NCBI GenBank assembly: GCA_919902105.1
Contig: CAKKQO010000028.1
Span: forward strand, 49,220 to 101,557
Length of the DNA: 52,338 bases
Reading direction: 5' to 3'
From: Omnitrophica bacterium GWA2_41_15
GTDB taxonomy: Bacteria > Omnitrophota > Gorgyraeia > Ghiorseimicrobiales > Ghiorseimicrobiaceae
In this document: positions 39,593 through 46,696 of the stretch, piece after piece
Position numbering within the stretch: position 1 is the first letter of the stretch
Layout of the letters: each line of letters opens with the position of its first letter
The notes under the pieces: generated by a model
Told to the model about the DNA's origin: nothing
Seen by the model: the letters and a program-made list of their open reading frames with translations, nothing else
Database searches by the model: none
Translations under genes and position numbers: made by a program

Positions 39593-39826
39593 TTAAACCT
39601 TCTTTATTTCTACAATCCAATCCTTTGGTCCTTTCTGTTCATAATTCCATGCGTATTTTCCTTTGTATTCCACTTCAAACTGATACCATAACGGCTTTGG
39701 ATCATGGTCGTTTATGATTCTTAAGGTTTCTCCGGCTTTTAATTCATCCCAGATTTGAAATATCTTCTCATGCCTTTGAAACGGCGGCATTGGCCTTAAA
39801 TCTAATGTTTGTATATTTACGCTCAT
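39593..39826 (-). CDS. DUF2249 domain protein
   Basis: 77 aa with the full DUF2249 pattern: TLDLRPMPPFQRHEKIFQIW, GETLRIINDHDPKPLWYQF and AWNYEQKGPKDWIVEI. DUF2249 proteins are often found with NO reductases and hemerythrins and are thought to be part of NO/redox metabolism; biochemical function is unknown to me. The ATG at 39826 was chosen because GGAG is 8 nt upstream; earlier in-frame starts give extra N-terminal residues. Overlaps no neighbour. Confidence 0.92.
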   Translation of the reverse strand: MSVNIQTLDLRPMPPFQRHEKIFQIWDELKAGETLRIINDHDPKPLWYQFEVEYKGKYAWNYEQKGPKDWIVEIKKV

Positions 39827-39952
39827 ATCCATATCTCCTTTCTCAAGAAACGTTACTTTCCCACTCAATACATATCCTTTAATCCCGGGTTTACATTTTC
39901 TCTTTAGCCTATCACAAAAATTATCTATCCGATGAGGGGCATACCCAGCTCA

Positions 39953-40015
39953 TTATTTCTTAGGATAGACTGCTCCTTTTAAATTTAAAGTGGCATCAAC
40001 TTTTATTTCTGTCAT
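39953..40015 (-). pseudogene. TusA N-terminal remnant (20 codons)
   Basis: MTEIKVDATLNLKGAVYPKK then TAA, almost identical to the start of TusA at 34011 (MTEIKVDDRLDLKGVVCPIN), with the sulfur-relay Cys changed to Tyr. The rest of the gene is absent. It is a decayed partial duplicate between the cupin and DUF2249 genes. It might be a translated leader, but no strong ribosome site supports that. Confidence 0.7.
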
Positions 40016-40050
40016 TTTTATCTTAGGTATTCGGATTACGAACCAAAGGA

Positions 40051-40428
40051 TTACTCAAATCTGCCTTGGGCAATTTTTGTATGTACTTCTATGTGGTCTT
40101 CTTCCGAAGGAGGCGGCTGGACAATATGCAAGACAGTAAGTTCTGTAAGAGCCCGCACACCTCTTTTTGTACCTCCAGGCACAATAATCAAATCCTTCTC
40201 TTTAGCTACTATTTTCTCATCTCCTCCCACAACTTCTGCTTCGCCTTCAAGAATACATAAAACCACATCTACTCCTGGAGTATGCACAGGAATAAACTGC
40301 CCTTGCTTAAAATACGCTAAAATAACTTTAATCTCATCTGACTCATAAACTACTTTTGGATTAAACCTATTCTCATTAAAGGATTTTAAATCCAAGGCAT
40401 TTACCTTAATAACCTCTTTATTCTCCAT
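40051..40428 (-). CDS. Cupin-domain protein
   Basis: 125-aa single cupin. Motif 1 is IPVHTPGVDVVLCILEGEAEV and motif 2 IVPGGTKRGVRAL; only some of the usual His ligands are clear. Proteins of this type are small metal-binding enzymes or sensors. A perfect AAGGAGAG precedes the ATG. Located between the PK_C-like gene and the DUF2249 gene in the NO-linked run. Function unknown. Confidence 0.85.
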   Translation of the reverse strand: MENKEVIKVNALDLKSFNENRFNPKVVYESDEIKVILAYFKQGQFIPVHTPGVDVVLCILEGEAEVVGGDEKIVAKEKDLIIVPGGTKRGVRALTELTVLHIVQPPPSEEDHIEVHTKIAQGRFE

Positions 40429-40440
40429 GCATCTCTCCTT

Positions 40441-40947
40441 CTAAGAGGAAGGACTTGAAATAATCTCTTCCAAAATTGGCCATTTATCTTTCTGGCTTAC
40501 CACAAATATAGCCGCGCTATCAGCACCCTTTTTTTCACCAGCGATTGCGACAACCTTACCCTCCCTAAGAATTCCGCCTTCCATCAGCATCTGCACAATG
40601 ATAAAACACACCTTTATTCCTGTGCCGTATCTTTCCCTGATACTGCGCAGGTATTTATACCAAGGGTTTAAGCCTAATCTACCTATGAGCTTGCGCCAGA
40701 ATAATAAACGGCAGCGGTGGGCATACACGGTAACACCGTTTTCCAGAAGATCCCGGAGGATATCATCCCTAAATCTTCTTTCTGGCGGCAGCCTTCCCTG
40801 ATCATAGGTTACCACAATCATTTTTACTTTTTTGCCCCTTAATACTTCAAACAATTTTGCCGCCGTCTCGCCGCTAGTTGATGCTACCGCAATAGTGGTT
40901 ATGCCATTTTTTTCTGCCGCCTCAACCGCCGTATTTAAAACATCCAT
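40441..40947 (-). CDS. Pyruvate-kinase alpha/beta-domain-like protein
   Basis: 168-aa Rossmann-like protein: AAEKNGITTIAVASTSGETAA near the N-terminus and KVVAIAGEKKGADSAAIF near the C-terminus match the stand-alone PK C-terminal alpha/beta domain (PK_C). No kinase catalytic domain is present. Such proteins are found in anaerobes with unknown function. Runs 7 nt after the gene at 40955 in the NO-linked run. Start uncertain by a few codons, no strong ribosome site. Confidence 0.75.
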   Translation of the reverse strand: MDVLNTAVEAAEKNGITTIAVASTSGETAAKLFEVLRGKKVKMIVVTYDQGRLPPERRFRDDILRDLLENGVTVYAHRCRLLFWRKLIGRLGLNPWYKYLRSIRERYGTGIKVCFIIVQMLMEGGILREGKVVAIAGEKKGADSAAIFVVSQKDKWPILEEIISSPSS

Positions 40948-40954
40948 CTGGCGG

Positions 40955-41434
40955 TTATGAAACCCATTCTTCTGAGAGAACGTCTCCCTGAAGGCTGACT
41001 ACGATAGACTTAATCGGGATTTTCCTTTTTGCCGAATGAAGCGCCTCTTCTGCGATTGCCACAAGCCCGGCACAGCAAGGCACCTGCATAGTCATTACTG
41101 TAAGTGTATTTATCTTGGCATCGTCAATCAGCGATTTTACCTTCTCGGTATATTCTTCTTGCCCTTCATCTAACTTTGGGCAGGCGATAGCAACAGACTT
41201 TCCCTTAAGATAATCCTTGTGAAAGTCTCCTACTGTAAAAGCCACGCAATCCGCTGATAAAAGCACGTCTGCCTTCTGGTAATATGGCGCTTCAGGCGAT
41301 ACCAAGTGCAGTTGTATTGGCCATTGCTTCAGCTGCGACTGGCGTACCCCGCCTTCAACTTTACCACCTTTCGTGTCCTCTCTAAAATCCTGCATTCTCG
41401 AACCCGGGCATCCGCCCATTCCTGAATCACTCAT
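40955..41434 (-). CDS. C-terminal half of the ferredoxin-GCPG-SQLxQWP protein family, stand-alone
   Basis: About 159 aa. It begins MGGCPGSRMQDFRED and continues RQSQLKQWPIQLHLV, LLSADCVAFTVGDFHKDYL, ACPKLDEGQEEYTEKV and VMTMQVPCCAGLVAIA: the domain that in many anaerobes follows a two-cluster ferredoxin in one polypeptide. Here the ferredoxin half is a separate gene (34803-35258). Conserved Cys in SADC, ACPK and PCC suggest a redox or metal site. The ATG at 41434 has AAAGGAGGT before it and overlaps the DUF1858-hemerythrin gene by 4 nt. Confidence 0.85.
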   Translation of the reverse strand: MSDSGMGGCPGSRMQDFREDTKGGKVEGGVRQSQLKQWPIQLHLVSPEAPYYQKADVLLSADCVAFTVGDFHKDYLKGKSVAIACPKLDEGQEEYTEKVKSLIDDAKINTLTVMTMQVPCCAGLVAIAEEALHSAKRKIPIKSIVVSLQGDVLSEEWVS

Positions 41435-42249
41435 TTTGTTACCTCCTTTTTTTCTGTTTTGATTTTTTGAACTCTTTGCTCTACTTCTTGAACGAACTTT
41501 TTGCACTTTTCTATCACCTCCTTATCTAACTTCTCTTCTGCTTCATTGAACTTAGTAAAAAGCTCTCCTACTTGTGTAGTAGAAATACTTCTATCGATCC
41601 ACGGATATAGAATCTCATCCTCTCTCTTTATGTGTTCGCTGAGAAGTTCTTTATATGCGTTGAGGTGTGCGAAGACTGTTTTTTTATCTCCTTTATCTAA
41701 GGCCCTGATCATCGCCTGCACATGGCCCCGCGCTGTCTCGTGGTCAGCAAGCATGGTTTTAATAATATCTAAGTTTTTATCTGTATAGCCAAAGAGGATG
41801 TCTTCTTCCTTAGCGTGATGAAATTTATCCGCATAGAACCTGATGAAATCCAGCCCGTCCAGAATCAACTTTTTCCCGGAGTCGGAAGCGATATCAACAT
41901 TTTCGATCACCTCCGGTATGAGCCCAATCCACTTCTTTATCAGGGCATGTTCATCTATCAGCCTCTTTATCACAGGAGAATACTTAATCTCCTTAACCGC
42001 GGTCTTTTTCGCCGCCTGCTTAAATGCGGGCCTCTTAATATCTCTTTGCGGATAGATAGTTTTTTCTATCCTATAGATGAGTTCCGTTTCCTGCGCCTGG
42101 GAAAGGTTGTGTATAGCTACTATGTCTTTCAAAAGGCAGGAACCCAAGGTACAGGGAACACAGCCTATTTTATATTCCTCCAGGATCTTGCCTACCTGAG
42201 GAAATTTCATGATAACCTCTTTTATCGGTGTATTAAGATATTTATGCAT
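41431..42249 (-). CDS. DUF1858-hemerythrin protein (RIC/ScdA-like)
   Basis: 272 aa. Residues 1-60 (GCVPCTLGSCLLKDIVAIHNLS) are a DUF1858/ScdA_N-like segment with three Cys; residues 95-235 are a hemerythrin HHE domain with DEHALIKK, FHHAKEEDILF, DHETARGHV and EHIKREDEILYP, giving a full set of five His plus carboxylates. It recalls the RIC/YtfE di-iron proteins that repair iron-sulfur clusters after NO damage. Overlaps the following gene by 4 nt; starts 5 nt after DUF438. Confidence 0.88.
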   Translation of the reverse strand: MHKYLNTPIKEVIMKFPQVGKILEEYKIGCVPCTLGSCLLKDIVAIHNLSQAQETELIYRIEKTIYPQRDIKRPAFKQAAKKTAVKEIKYSPVIKRLIDEHALIKKWIGLIPEVIENVDIASDSGKKLILDGLDFIRFYADKFHHAKEEDILFGYTDKNLDIIKTMLADHETARGHVQAMIRALDKGDKKTVFAHLNAYKELLSEHIKREDEILYPWIDRSISTTQVGELFTKFNEAEEKLDKEVIEKCKKFVQEVEQRVQKIKTEKKEVTK

Positions 42250-42253
42250 AAAA

Positions 42254-43030
42254 TTATCTCTTCTTCTTTTTGAGGTCAGCGGGGGCGAAACAGCAATACC
42301 CTATCGCATCGAATTTCTTCCGCACGCCCTTCCACTCATCTTTCTTAAACGTTTTCAGGCACATGGGATAAAGTATATTATCCTCTTTATATATGTGTTC
42401 ATCTAAATCTTTCGTTAAAAATTCAATCGTTGGCGTAATGGCGCCCATAAATTTTTTGAAATCCTTATGTTCGGCCATCATGGTGTTCTGGAATTCTTTC
42501 TTCTTTGCCAAGAATTCAACATGATCCGCTTTAAATATCTGCGGCGGCTCAGTTATGCCGTGCGCCTCCAAACGAGGGAAGAGCGCTTCTTCTTCGCGTT
42601 TATGGTGTTTTTCGGTCTCCACAAAGAAATGCGATAACTCTTTCAAGGTGTCTATCTCCCGATTAGATTTCTCAAAAGAGCCGAGCGTTTTTATCCTCTT
42701 TAGAATCCGCTTGAGTTTCTTTAAATTTTTCTTTATTATCTCATGCTCATCCATGCATATCTGTATCGGATGTGCAGACGGCAGTTTTATTTTTTTTCTC
42801 TCTATGCCGAGCTGTTTTTTCATCACCTCAAGGTGGACATCGCATAAACGTTTCATCTCCTCTCTCTCTACGCCTTCCTTGATCAGCTCCTGTTCGGCCA
42901 AAACCAACTCTTTTACGTCTATATCCTGAATATACTTCGCCGCCTCTTTCTTCAGCGGCGCTAAATCTTTTTCTTCGGCCGTATGTATTTTTTTCAGTAT
43001 TTCCTTTAAATCTGCTGAATTAGCCTTCAT
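42254..43030 (-). CDS. DUF438-hemerythrin protein
   Basis: 258 aa. An N-terminal DUF438 region (HTAEEKDLAPLKKEAAKYI, EMKRLCDVHLEVM) is followed by a hemerythrin domain (MDEHEIIKKNLKKL, EKHHKREEEALFPRL, KADHVEFLA, DEHIYKEDNILYPM). The PAS domain found in many DUF438 proteins is absent. Iron-site residues are complete. Probably O2/NO binding or sensing. The ATG at 43030 has AGGAGG 8 nt upstream; a GTG three codons before is less likely. It follows the Rrf2 regulator by 12 nt. Confidence 0.88.
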   Translation of the reverse strand: MKANSADLKEILKKIHTAEEKDLAPLKKEAAKYIQDIDVKELVLAEQELIKEGVEREEMKRLCDVHLEVMKKQLGIERKKIKLPSAHPIQICMDEHEIIKKNLKKLKRILKRIKTLGSFEKSNREIDTLKELSHFFVETEKHHKREEEALFPRLEAHGITEPPQIFKADHVEFLAKKKEFQNTMMAEHKDFKKFMGAITPTIEFLTKDLDEHIYKEDNILYPMCLKTFKKDEWKGVRKKFDAIGYCCFAPADLKKKKR

Positions 43031-43042
43031 CCGGCTCACCTC

Positions 43043-43438
43043 CTAAACCAATGAAGCAAGAGTAATTGCTTTTAACTCGCTTACCACATATTCTTCAATG
43101 GCACTTATCCTCATACGTAATACACAAGCGCCCCTGTCAGGGCAGATTTTCTTTTTGAAAATGCATTCATTCAACCGCAGAGGCCCCTGAAATGCCTCTA
43201 TTAAGTCCGTCAAAAGTATCTTTTCTAAAGAAAAATTTAACCTAAAGCCGCCGCGCTTTCCTTTACGCGATTTTAATATGCCCTTTTTATTTAAAACCTG
43301 CAAAATCTTCCGCAAAAAAGGCCGCGGAATCTTTAACCCTTTGACTAACCTTGTAACCGAAACTAAGCGGCCGCCCTCACGCGCAATAACACATAATGCC
43401 CTGACGGCATAGTCTGTGTCCCTATTGATTAATTTCAT
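43043..43438 (-). CDS. Rrf2-family iron-sulfur regulator (NsrR/IscR-like)
   Basis: 131-aa winged-helix regulator. DYAVRALCVIA and KIPRPFLRKILQVLNKKG are the HTH; KGKRGGFRLNF is the wing. Three Cys, CIFKKKICPDRGAC (C-x6-C-x5-C), bind a cluster in this family, which senses NO, O2 or cluster status. It is the first gene of the hemerythrin/NO-linked run, preceded by a promoter with a palindromic operator and a 25-codon ORF, so autoregulation and control of the downstream run are likely. No strong ribosome site before its ATG. Confidence 0.9.
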   Translation of the reverse strand: MKLINRDTDYAVRALCVIAREGGRLVSVTRLVKGLKIPRPFLRKILQVLNKKGILKSRKGKRGGFRLNFSLEKILLTDLIEAFQGPLRLNECIFKKKICPDRGACVLRMRISAIEEYVVSELKAITLASLV

Positions 43439-43474
43439 ATTAATTTTTTGATTATGGTAGTAGGCAGTTTAACG

Positions 43475-43552
43475 TCATGCCCGGGACATGGTATCACAGC
43501 CATCTTTACAACGTGCTACTGGCCGCAACATATATTTAATTGTAATATTCAT
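43475..43552 (-). CDS. 25-codon leader ORF before the Rrf2 gene
   Basis: AAAGGGGG at 4 nt before an ATG starts a 25-residue ORF (MNITIKYMLRPVARCKDGCD and then a short end) with two Cys, ending 37 nt before the Rrf2 start. The Rrf2 gene itself lacks a clear ribosome site, so leader translation could be coupled to it. It is a candidate only, by size and ribosome site. Confidence 0.35.
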   Translation of the reverse strand: MNITIKYMLRPVARCKDGCDTMSRA

Positions 43553-43572
43553 ATATCCCCCTTTCCAGTATA

Positions 43573-43601
43573 AAGATACCAGACTAGTATCATTATGTCA
43601 A
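43573..43601 (-). promoter_or_regulatory. Promoter of the Rrf2 unit
   Basis: Minus strand TTGACA (43596-43601), 17-bp spacer and TATCTT (43573-43578). Predicted start near 43566, 14 nt before the leader ORF ATG. The spacer and -10 hold the palindromic operator 43575-43591, giving an arrangement expected of a repressed promoter. It faces away from ispH, whose start is 42 nt to the right. Confidence 0.7.
43575..43591. promoter_or_regulatory. Palindromic operator candidate for the Rrf2 regulator
   Basis: GATAC-CAGACTA-GTATC, a 5-bp inverted repeat around a 7-bp centre; it contains GACTA/TAGTC-like halves reminiscent of IscR-type sites, though it is not a known consensus match. Its position inside the promoter of an Rrf2 gene is strong circumstantial support for autoregulation. 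Confidence 0.5.
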
Positions 43602-43642
43602 GAAAAATTTTATTTTCTAAGAAGTTATGGTAAAATATCTTA

Positions 43643-44476
43643 ATGAAAATCAACATCGCAAAAAGTTCCGGTTTTTGCTTTGGGGTGCGCAGGGCGATAA
43701 ATACCAGCTTAAAACTTGCGCACAGCAAGAAAAAGGCCTGCATTCTCGGAGACATCGTGCATAACAATTTTGTCGTTAGAGAACTAAACCAAGCCGGCCT
43801 AAGAAAAATTAAGCGCATAAAACCAGCGCCCTCTAACTCCGCCTTAATCATCAGTGCTCATGGCGCACCTATTTTAACTTTCCTAAGAGCAAAATCCGCC
43901 GGATACAAAATTGTCGATGCCACCTGCCCGAAAGTAAAAGATATCTATAAAATCGCGCGCCGCCTGGAGAAAAACAGTAAAATAATAATCATCGGGGACT
44001 TAAACCATCAGGAGGTAAAAGGCATTGCCGGACAACTAAAGAAAAGGGCTATAGTTATTGAATCAACAAAACACCTTCCGCTTGCGCAATTAAAACGGAT
44101 TAAAAAAGCGTCGGTAGTGACACAGTCAACCCAAACACTGGAAAACATAAAAGCAATTATGGCAGAATTAGAAAAAATCATCCCGGATATAACGCTTTAC
44201 AATACCGTCTGCCGGACTACGCTGATCAAACAAGAGGAAATAAAATGCCTGCCTAAAGCTAATGACCTAGTCCTTATTGTCGGCTCACCTACCAGCGCAA
44301 ACACAAAACGGCTTTATGAAATATCTAAAGCTATAAATAAAAAAACTCACTGGATTGAAACAAAAAAAGACTTAAGGCCTAAATGGTTTAAGCGCATTAA
44401 AACTGTAGGGATTATGGCGGGCGCCTCTACTCCAGACGTAATTGTCCAAGAAATAACCGATGCCTTAAAAAATTAG
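43643..44476 (+). CDS. ispH: 4-hydroxy-3-methylbut-2-enyl diphosphate reductase
   Basis: Last step of the MEP isoprenoid pathway, making IPP and DMAPP. The three [4Fe-4S] Cys are in SGFCFGVRRA, DATCPKV and YNTVCRTT; His residues in IVHNNFV and SAHGAP and the NHQEVKGI segment are present. Length of 277 aa is close to normal. No ribosome site is evident before the ATG. Its TAG stop is inside the left arm of the 44471-44591 element. Divergent from the Rrf2 unit across a 204-bp gap with the shared operator. Confidence 0.94.
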   Translation: MKINIAKSSGFCFGVRRAINTSLKLAHSKKKACILGDIVHNNFVVRELNQAGLRKIKRIKPAPSNSALIISAHGAPILTFLRAKSAGYKIVDATCPKVKDIYKIARRLEKNSKIIIIGDLNHQEVKGIAGQLKKRAIVIESTKHLPLAQLKRIKKASVVTQSTQTLENIKAIMAELEKIIPDITLYNTVCRTTLIKQEEIKCLPKANDLVLIVGSPTSANTKRLYEISKAINKKTHWIETKKDLRPKWFKRIKTVGIMAGASTPDVIVQEITDALKN

Positions 44477-44591
44477 GGACACATCCTATTTTTTATGTAT
44501 CGCAGGTAACAAGCTGGCTATCAGAAACCATTTTCTAAAAAGTAAATATTGAGATCCTTAACCACGCTAAAAATAGGATGTGTCCCTAATT
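44471..44591. repeat. GGGACACATCC inverted-repeat element (121 bp)
   Basis: Perfect 23-bp terminal inverted repeats: AATTAGGGACACATCCTATT... at 44471-44493 and its complement at 44569-44591, with 75 bp between. It fills the gap between convergent ispH and the SemiSWEET gene; its left end contains the ispH TAG. The arm is nearly the same as that of the element at 21-172; the interiors differ except for ATTTTCTAAAAA. No ORF or transposase. It looks like a small non-autonomous element or a bidirectional terminator made from one. Confidence 0.85.
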
Positions 44592-44592
44592 T

Positions 44593-44847
44593 CTATCCGT
44601 GCTTAATCTTCATGAGCAGGATATAAAGGTTTAGGCTGATGACAAGGGAGTTTGCGATTATTACCGGAAGGCTCATCACTAACACCCCATAAACTACCCA
44701 TAAGATCACCCCAATAAAAAGAATTACATACATCGGCAAAGACAAATCGCGGGTCTGTTTGCTGCGGTAAATTTTAAAAGCCTGCGGCAGAAAAGAAGCG
44801 GTGGTGAATGTCCCGGCGATAAAGCCGATAACGCTGATATAATCCAT
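44593..44847 (-). CDS. SemiSWEET (PQ-loop) sugar transporter
   Basis: 84-aa three-helix membrane protein with the PQ motif in SFLPQAFKIYRSKQT and a typical third helix (VIIANSLVISLNLYILLMK). Family members dimerise and pass sugars through the membrane. ATG has no strong site. Right next to the glutaminyl cyclotransferase gene. Substrate unknown. Confidence 0.9.
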   Translation of the reverse strand: MDYISVIGFIAGTFTTASFLPQAFKIYRSKQTRDLSLPMYVILFIGVILWVVYGVLVMSLPVIIANSLVISLNLYILLMKIKHG

Positions 44848-44857
44848 TATTTATACC

Positions 44858-45634
44858 TCACTCCTGGCGAACTAATTTAATCTCAAAAAGCCTTGGCCAT
44901 AATTTGCCTGTAACAAATAAACGGTTATTATCTTTATCATAGGCAATACCGTTTAAGACGTCAAACGGCTTATCGTGCTTATAAGGAGCTACTAGGCCTT
45001 TTAAATCCACCCAGCCTGATACCTCCCCTGTCTCGGGATTGATCTCGGCTATATATTCAGTCTGCCAAATATTGGCATAAATCTTGCCGCGGATATATTC
45101 CAGCTCGTTAATCCTGTTTACCGGGCCGTTAGTATCATACACTTTCAGGGTAGATTCTTCTTTAAAAGTCTCCGGGTTAAGAAAATGTAGCTTTGGGGTG
45201 CCGTTGCTGACAATCAAACGCTTGCCATCGTATGTAATACCCCAGCCCTCAAAAGGATAGTAAAATTGCCCTATCAGCATAAAGTTATCCTTATTATAAA
45301 TAAAACCGGTATGGGAACGCCAGGTCAACTGGATAATCTTGTTTTTATATAAAGTTATGCCCTCGCCAAAGAATTGCTCCTGTAGTTTATGCGCCATTAG
45401 GATAGCGCCGGTTTTTAATTCGACCTTGCGCAGGCTCGATGCCCCATAAAGGCCTGTGCTTTCGTATAAAACACCATCCTCAAAAATTAAACCTTCTGTA
45501 AAAGCATCCTTATCATGGGGGTAGGAATTAACGATTTTATATCCATACCGCGCCTCCGCATGCTTATTTGAGGATACGCGGCAGCCCGATAAAGAAAAAA
45601 CCAAAACTAAAAATATTATAACGATTTGATTCAC
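44858..45634 (-). CDS. Glutaminyl-peptide cyclotransferase-like lipoprotein
   Basis: About 258 aa from GTG at 45634. Signal peptide with lipobox (FLVLVFSLSGC) indicates a lipoprotein. The five-bladed propeller of glutamine cyclotransferase follows: PHDKDAFTEGLIFEDGVLYES, GEGITLYKNKIIQLTWRSHTGF, EGWGITYDGKRLIVSNGTPKLHF, INELEYIRGKIYANIW and DVLNGIAYDKDNNRLFVTGKLWP, quoted in parts. It makes N-terminal pyroglutamate. An open frame continues 79 codons upstream through a palindromic repeat element; I regard that part as non-coding. Confidence 0.85.
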   Translation of the reverse strand: MNQIVIIFLVLVFSLSGCRVSSNKHAEARYGYKIVNSYPHDKDAFTEGLIFEDGVLYESTGLYGASSLRKVELKTGAILMAHKLQEQFFGEGITLYKNKIIQLTWRSHTGFIYNKDNFMLIGQFYYPFEGWGITYDGKRLIVSNGTPKLHFLNPETFKEESTLKVYDTNGPVNRINELEYIRGKIYANIWQTEYIAEINPETGEVSGWVDLKGLVAPYKHDKPFDVLNGIAYDKDNNRLFVTGKLWPRLFEIKLVRQE

Positions 45635-45670
45635 ATTATCAGAAAAGAGAATGGATTTTTCATAGCGAGT

Positions 45671-45823
45671 GCCGATTTTAGCCGAAAAGCTTAAAGTATT
45701 TCGGGAATCCCAAAAACTTTGGGACGGCGAGGATGTTTGAGCCCATTCCTGGCACAGAATGTGCCGAAGGGCGAGTTCCGCAGCCGCCGAAATACGAGAG
45801 AACTTCGGCGTAAAAAAATCGAC
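45671..45823. repeat. Nested palindromic element before the glutaminyl cyclotransferase
   Basis: Outer arms GCCGATTTTAGCCGAA (from 45671) and the inverted CTTCGGCGTAAAAAAATCGAC (45803-45823), then inner arms GTATTTCGG/CCGAAATAC (45696-45704 with 45787-45795), and two internal hairpins, TCCCAAAA...TTTGGGA (about 45708-45724) and GGCACA-GAA-TGTGCC (45751-45765). The whole is open in the frame of the cyclotransferase gene and would add an unrelated N-terminal stretch. It looks like an inserted repeat element with structural arms. Confidence 0.75.
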
Positions 45824-45954
45824 TCCGAGCGAGAAAAATTCAGACTCTTTTATGAACCTTATTGGTAACATTTATCAATGAATCAAGTATGATTACACGC
45901 CGCATACATTCTTATTTATTATACTACTATTTTTTGGACAATATACAATAATAA

Positions 45955-45983
45955 TTGACTCTTTTTATAATGCGGGTTAAAAT
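45955..45983 (+). promoter_or_regulatory. Promoter of the DUF3047 gene
   Basis: TTGACT (45955-45960), 17-bp spacer, TAAAAT (45978-45983). Predicted start about 45990, which lies after the first in-frame ATG (45984) and so supports translation from the ATG at 46014, which has AAAGG before it. Confidence 0.65.
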
Positions 45984-46013
45984 ATGTTAAATAATAACTT
46001 TCCAAAGGTAAAA

Positions 46014-46688
46014 ATGCCAAAAAAGAGATTTCTTCTTATATCTATCCTAGCCTTATTTATCTTTCTTACTTACTATGCCAATGCCTATGACCTGCCAAGA
46101 TTTTTCCCTTTTAATAAAGAAAATGCCCTCAGTGAATGGCAAGAGAAAATATTCAAAAATAAGGTATTATATAGGGTTGAGCCAAAACGGGAAGGCGGCT
46201 ACCTTTTAGCAAAAAGCGACAAAGCCTGCTCCGGGATATTTTACAAAATTAAATTTAACCCTAAAGAATACCCCTTTATAAGCTGGAAATGGAAAATACT
46301 CACCTTTCCCAAAAAAGATAAAAATAAGGATGTAGTAGGCGGCTGGCTGGAAAGAGACGATTACGCCGCAAGGGTCTATATAATCTTCCCGGCCTTTATC
46401 TTTTTTAATACAAAAGCCATTGAATATATCTGGGACGAAACCTTGCCGGAAGGGACAATCTTAACCAGCCCTTATTGGCATAATATCAAATTATTGGTAA
46501 TTGAGTCTGGCCGGAAAAATATCGGCCAGTGGGTCATCGAGGAAAGAAATATCTACCAAGACTATAGGCAGGCTTTTGGAAGTAATGCAGGAGGCGTCGG
46601 GGCAATAGCGCTGATGACAGACACAGACAATACGCTTTCCACTGCAGAGGCGCTCTATAAAGAAATAAAGGTAGGGTTTAAGAAATAG
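46014..46688 (+). CDS. DUF3047 secreted protein
   Basis: About 224 aa. Signal peptide PKKRFLLISILALFIFLTYY (residues 2-21) is followed by Asn-Ala-Tyr. The DUF3047 core includes FISWKWKI, YAARVYIIFPAF, YWHNIKLLVIESGR and GGVGAIALMTDTDNT. Members are thought to be periplasmic, function unknown. Start chosen from the promoter position and AAAGG site rather than the ATG at 45984. A HAMP-like membrane gene follows after 8 nt. Confidence 0.85.
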   Translation: MPKKRFLLISILALFIFLTYYANAYDLPRFFPFNKENALSEWQEKIFKNKVLYRVEPKREGGYLLAKSDKACSGIFYKIKFNPKEYPFISWKWKILTFPKKDKNKDVVGGWLERDDYAARVYIIFPAFIFFNTKAIEYIWDETLPEGTILTSPYWHNIKLLVIESGRKNIGQWVIEERNIYQDYRQAFGSNAGGVGAIALMTDTDNTLSTAEALYKEIKVGFKK

Positions 46689-46696
46689 GGGGTAAT

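Noticed and set aside
45635-45871. 79-codon N-terminal extension of the glutaminyl cyclotransferase
   Set aside because: It lies before a complete signal peptide with lipobox and is coded by a nested palindrome.
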